A DNA stretch of 64,000 nucleotides. Origin: Chryseobacterium lactis. Lineage in GTDB: Bacteria; Bacteroidota; Bacteroidia; Flavobacteriales; Weeksellaceae. The notes beneath the pieces were generated by a model. That model was not told where the DNA came from and did not search any database. It worked only from the letters and a program-made list of their open reading frames with translations. This document shows, piece by piece, positions 62,222 through 64,000 of the stretch. Both the position numbers and the translations under genes were made by a program. How positions within the stretch are numbered: position 1 is the first letter of the stretch; each line of letters starts with the position of its first letter. The stretch covers positions 310,001-374,000 of the forward strand of contig NZ_CP033924.1 of assembly GCF_003815875.1 (NCBI RefSeq). Direction: 5' to 3'.

Positions 62222-63100
62222 TTATTTTTTTATAGAAAGAATTTGTTGTACTTGTTTTTTTAAATTTTTAATCTCTTCAGACTGCGCTTTTAAGATGCTG
62301 TTTTCTTCCTGAAGCTTTTCAATTTTTTCATTTTGAGACTTTAAGAGTTCCGATTGAGATTTCAACTGCTTATTTTGTTCTATTGAATAAAGAGTAAGTT
62401 CTTCGATTTTTTGTAAAAGTTGAATTTGAAATTCTCCCATATTTACACCTTCTTTCTCCATTACTTTAGCAGAAGCAATTTCAGGAAGGTGCTTTTTTTC
62501 TTTGATATGTTTTTCAACATCTTCAAGTTTTGGAAGATCATATTTTTCATCAAAGACAAAATCCGCAGTAGGAATTAAGGTTACTTTAATTTCTTTTGCT
62601 TCAAGTTTTCCATTTAATAAAGCATTTCCGTTTTCACCGTTAATCACAAATGATTTACCCCAATCCCAATCACTATTTGCTGTATTTCGTGGTGCAATAT
62701 GCAGAGTTTTCCTGTTGTCATCCGGAGTATGAAATACCCAGGAGTTACTTCCCCCACTAATAAGATCCGAGAATCTTGCGTTACCATTCACATCAAGTTT
62801 GGTCGAAGGTGAAGATGTTCCTATACCCACATCTCCATTTTCATTAATGACAAATTTCTGATCTTTATAATCTCCTTTTGAAACAATCCATTGCGAACCA
62901 TGTAAATCTCCGAAAAACCACCCCTTATCTCCGTTGAGGTATTGGGTTTGAATCCCTCGGGTAAAGCCCCCTTCATCAGTATTTCTTTTCAAAAACAAAG
63001 TTGGTGAATAACTTTGAATGGTAATGTCAGGAAATATCTGCTGCTGAGCAAAAACAAAAGATGAAAACAATAAGGCTAGTGGCAGTAATTTTCTTTTCAT
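62222..63100 (-). CDS. Tail-fibre-like exported coiled-coil protein, second cassette
   Basis: 292 aa with a signal peptide ending SFVFAQ. Beta-repeat region (KFVINENGDVGIGTSSPSTKLDVNGNARF), then the block WVFHTPDDNRKTLHIAPRNT and LEAKEIKVTLIPTADFVFDEKYDLPKLEDVEKHIKEKKH shared with 53323. The C-terminal coiled coil is longer than in the first cassette, with extra heptads (KQLKSQSELLKSQNEKIEKLQEENSILKAQ and onward). It is 12 bp after the partial gene at 63113, so this cassette has two such proteins in a row. The function is inferred as for 53323. Confidence 0.75.
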   Translation of the reverse strand: MKRKLLPLALLFSSFVFAQQQIFPDITIQSYSPTLFLKRNTDEGGFTRGIQTQYLNGDKGWFFGDLHGSQWIVSKGDYKDQKFVINENGDVGIGTSSPSTKLDVNGNARFSDLISGGSNSWVFHTPDDNRKTLHIAPRNTANSDWDWGKSFVINGENGNALLNGKLEAKEIKVTLIPTADFVFDEKYDLPKLEDVEKHIKEKKHLPEIASAKVMEKEGVNMGEFQIQLLQKIEELTLYSIEQNKQLKSQSELLKSQNEKIEKLQEENSILKAQSEEIKNLKKQVQQILSIKK

Positions 63101-63112
63101 ATTACTTTTTAT

Positions 63113-64000
63113 TTATAATTTTTGTATTTTTTTGTTGATTTCTTCAATCTGTAGTTTTAAAGCTTTGTTTTCTTCCTGAACCTGTAGAAGTTGTACAGTT
63201 TGAGACTTTAATTGCTTATTTTGTTCAATCGAATAAAGAGTCAGTTCTTCAATTTTCTCAAGAAATTTAGTGTTCATTTCAGCTACATTGATCCCGTTTT
63301 CAATCACTTCGGCAGCAGATGGAATATTGGGAAGATGTCCTTTTTCGGCAATATGCTGTTCTACTTCTTCTAAAGATTTTAATTGATAATCCTTTTTAAA
63401 AACATAATCCGCCCATACATTAGCCTTTACCTCAATTTCTTTAGCTTGGATTTTTCCATCAAATTTGGCAATTCCGTTATTCAGGAATTTAATCCAAATA
63501 CCACGTGTAGCATCCTGGAATCCTACAAAAGTTTTACCGTCGTTATTGTCGTTAGGCTGAGCAATAATGATGTTGTGAGAACTCCCCAGATTTCTTAAAA
63601 CGGTGTCACCAGGAAGGCCTCCATAACAGCCATTACAGGCAGATTTAGCAATCTGAAATGTGCCATATGAATTGGTAACTTCCATCATAACATCATTTTG
63701 ATCATACACTCTTAGTAGAGCTGCAGAAGTAGTATCAGGATCATTTGAACCAATTCTTACTTTCCCTTCGCTGGATTGTAATAATAATTTACTCCAAGTT
63801 CCCCATTGTGGGTCAGTTGAAAGTCCATTTCTGTAAAAGATTCCTCCATCATTAAAATTAAGCTGATGACGTTTATTTCCTGAATTATCAAACCAGGGTG
63901 CAATCGTCAACATTCCCGAGTAATTTCCTTTTCCCGGAACTCCAACTACATCTCTAAGTTTAAATTCCGCCTTAACGATATGGCTGTAAGCAGCCGGCAA
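63113..64000 (-). CDS. Tail-fibre-like coiled-coil protein (5' end outside window)
   Basis: The 3' part (295 codons) of a larger gene; the frame stays open to the window edge with no start. The sequence shows tail-fibre-like beta repeats (PQWGTWSKLLLQSSEGKVRIG), a block KEIEVKANVWADYVFKKDYQLKSLEEVEQHIAEKGHLPNIPSAAEVIENGINVAEMNTKFLEKIEELTLYSIEQNKQL that parallels its neighbours, and a C-terminal coiled coil. The variable middle contains KSACNGCYGG. It is the most upstream visible gene of the operon. The full length and signal peptide cannot be seen. Confidence 0.75.
   Translation of the reverse strand: MPAAYSHIVKAEFKLRDVVGVPGKGNYSGMLTIAPWFDNSGNKRHQLNFNDGGIFYRNGLSTDPQWGTWSKLLLQSSEGKVRIGSNDPDTTSAALLRVYDQNDVMMEVTNSYGTFQIAKSACNGCYGGLPGDTVLRNLGSSHNIIIAQPNDNNDGKTFVGFQDATRGIWIKFLNNGIAKFDGKIQAKEIEVKANVWADYVFKKDYQLKSLEEVEQHIAEKGHLPNIPSAAEVIENGINVAEMNTKFLEKIEELTLYSIEQNKQLKSQTVQLLQVQEENKALKLQIEEINKKIQKL

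Noticed and set aside
53323..64000. Prophage or phage tail region
   Set aside because: The tail-fibre-like proteins have signal peptides and lie in an operon with Rhs and T9SS-type genes; no capsid, portal, terminase or tail-tube genes are present.

Overview
The window reads as one stretch of a Bacteroidota (Flavobacteriia) chromosome, most likely Chryseobacterium or a close relative. The DNA is AT-rich. Several genes and both tRNAs have TAnnTTTG-type -7 promoter elements. Exported proteins often begin with a signal peptide ending in F-S-Q or G-Q, and two small surface proteins carry type IX secretion (T9SS)-like C-termini. Species-level assignment is inference. No rRNA, insertion sequence, integrase, prophage module or CRISPR array was found.

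Bases 1-8,500: a 5'-truncated Uup-like ABC-F ATPase, a Gfo/Idh/MocA oxidoreductase, a TonB-dependent siderophore receptor with a PepSY membrane protein, a small outer-membrane barrel protein behind a sigma-54-like promoter, a 1-Cys peroxiredoxin and an MscS channel. Bases 8,583-10,156 hold a four-copy tandem array of a roughly 400-bp hairpin-rich repeat. Degenerate relatives of it recur in at least five other gaps (about 21.4, 37.3, 37.7, 40.3 and 41.7 kb).

Bases 10,200-20,900: sucC; a tightly packed minus-strand operon (HMG-CoA reductase, an unlisted 56-aa membrane protein, a secreted protein, a DUF423 protein, a ClC channel); a radical-SAM DNA-metabolism protein and its usual TIGR03915 partner, with a P1 peptidase between them. 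The convergent gap 19,369-20,035 holds six perfect DnaA boxes, all in one orientation, about 120 bp apart. It is a candidate chromosomal origin (oriC). Most genes point away from it: sucC and the mvaA operon leftwards, pfkA, gap, recA and htpG rightwards.

Bases 20,000-45,200: DNA alkylation repair protein, HxlR regulator, DUF4846 lipoprotein, pfkA-gap, a PAS/LuxR regulator, an MpaB-type oxygenase, recA, an S9 peptidase, htpG, an XRE regulator, an alkyltransferase-like protein lacking the catalytic cysteine, a deoxyhypusine synthase-like enzyme, a GreA/GreB-like factor, arfB, a menE-like ligase, and two identical tRNA-Gln(UUG) genes with conserved promoters and terminators.

Bases 45,243-64,000 hold the most interesting system: two tandem minus-strand cassettes. 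Each runs tail-fibre-like coiled-coil protein(s), then a small YD/T9SS-tail protein, then a giant SpvB/FG-GAP/YD-repeat/Rhs protein (2306 and 2272 aa), then a small overlapping gene. The Rhs C-termini differ. One carries an HETVH zincin-like motif followed by a lipoprotein. The other carries a colicin-E3-type ribonuclease domain with conserved D, H and E, followed by an acidic 93-aa protein. The pair looks like a secreted polymorphic toxin-immunity locus with swappable tips.
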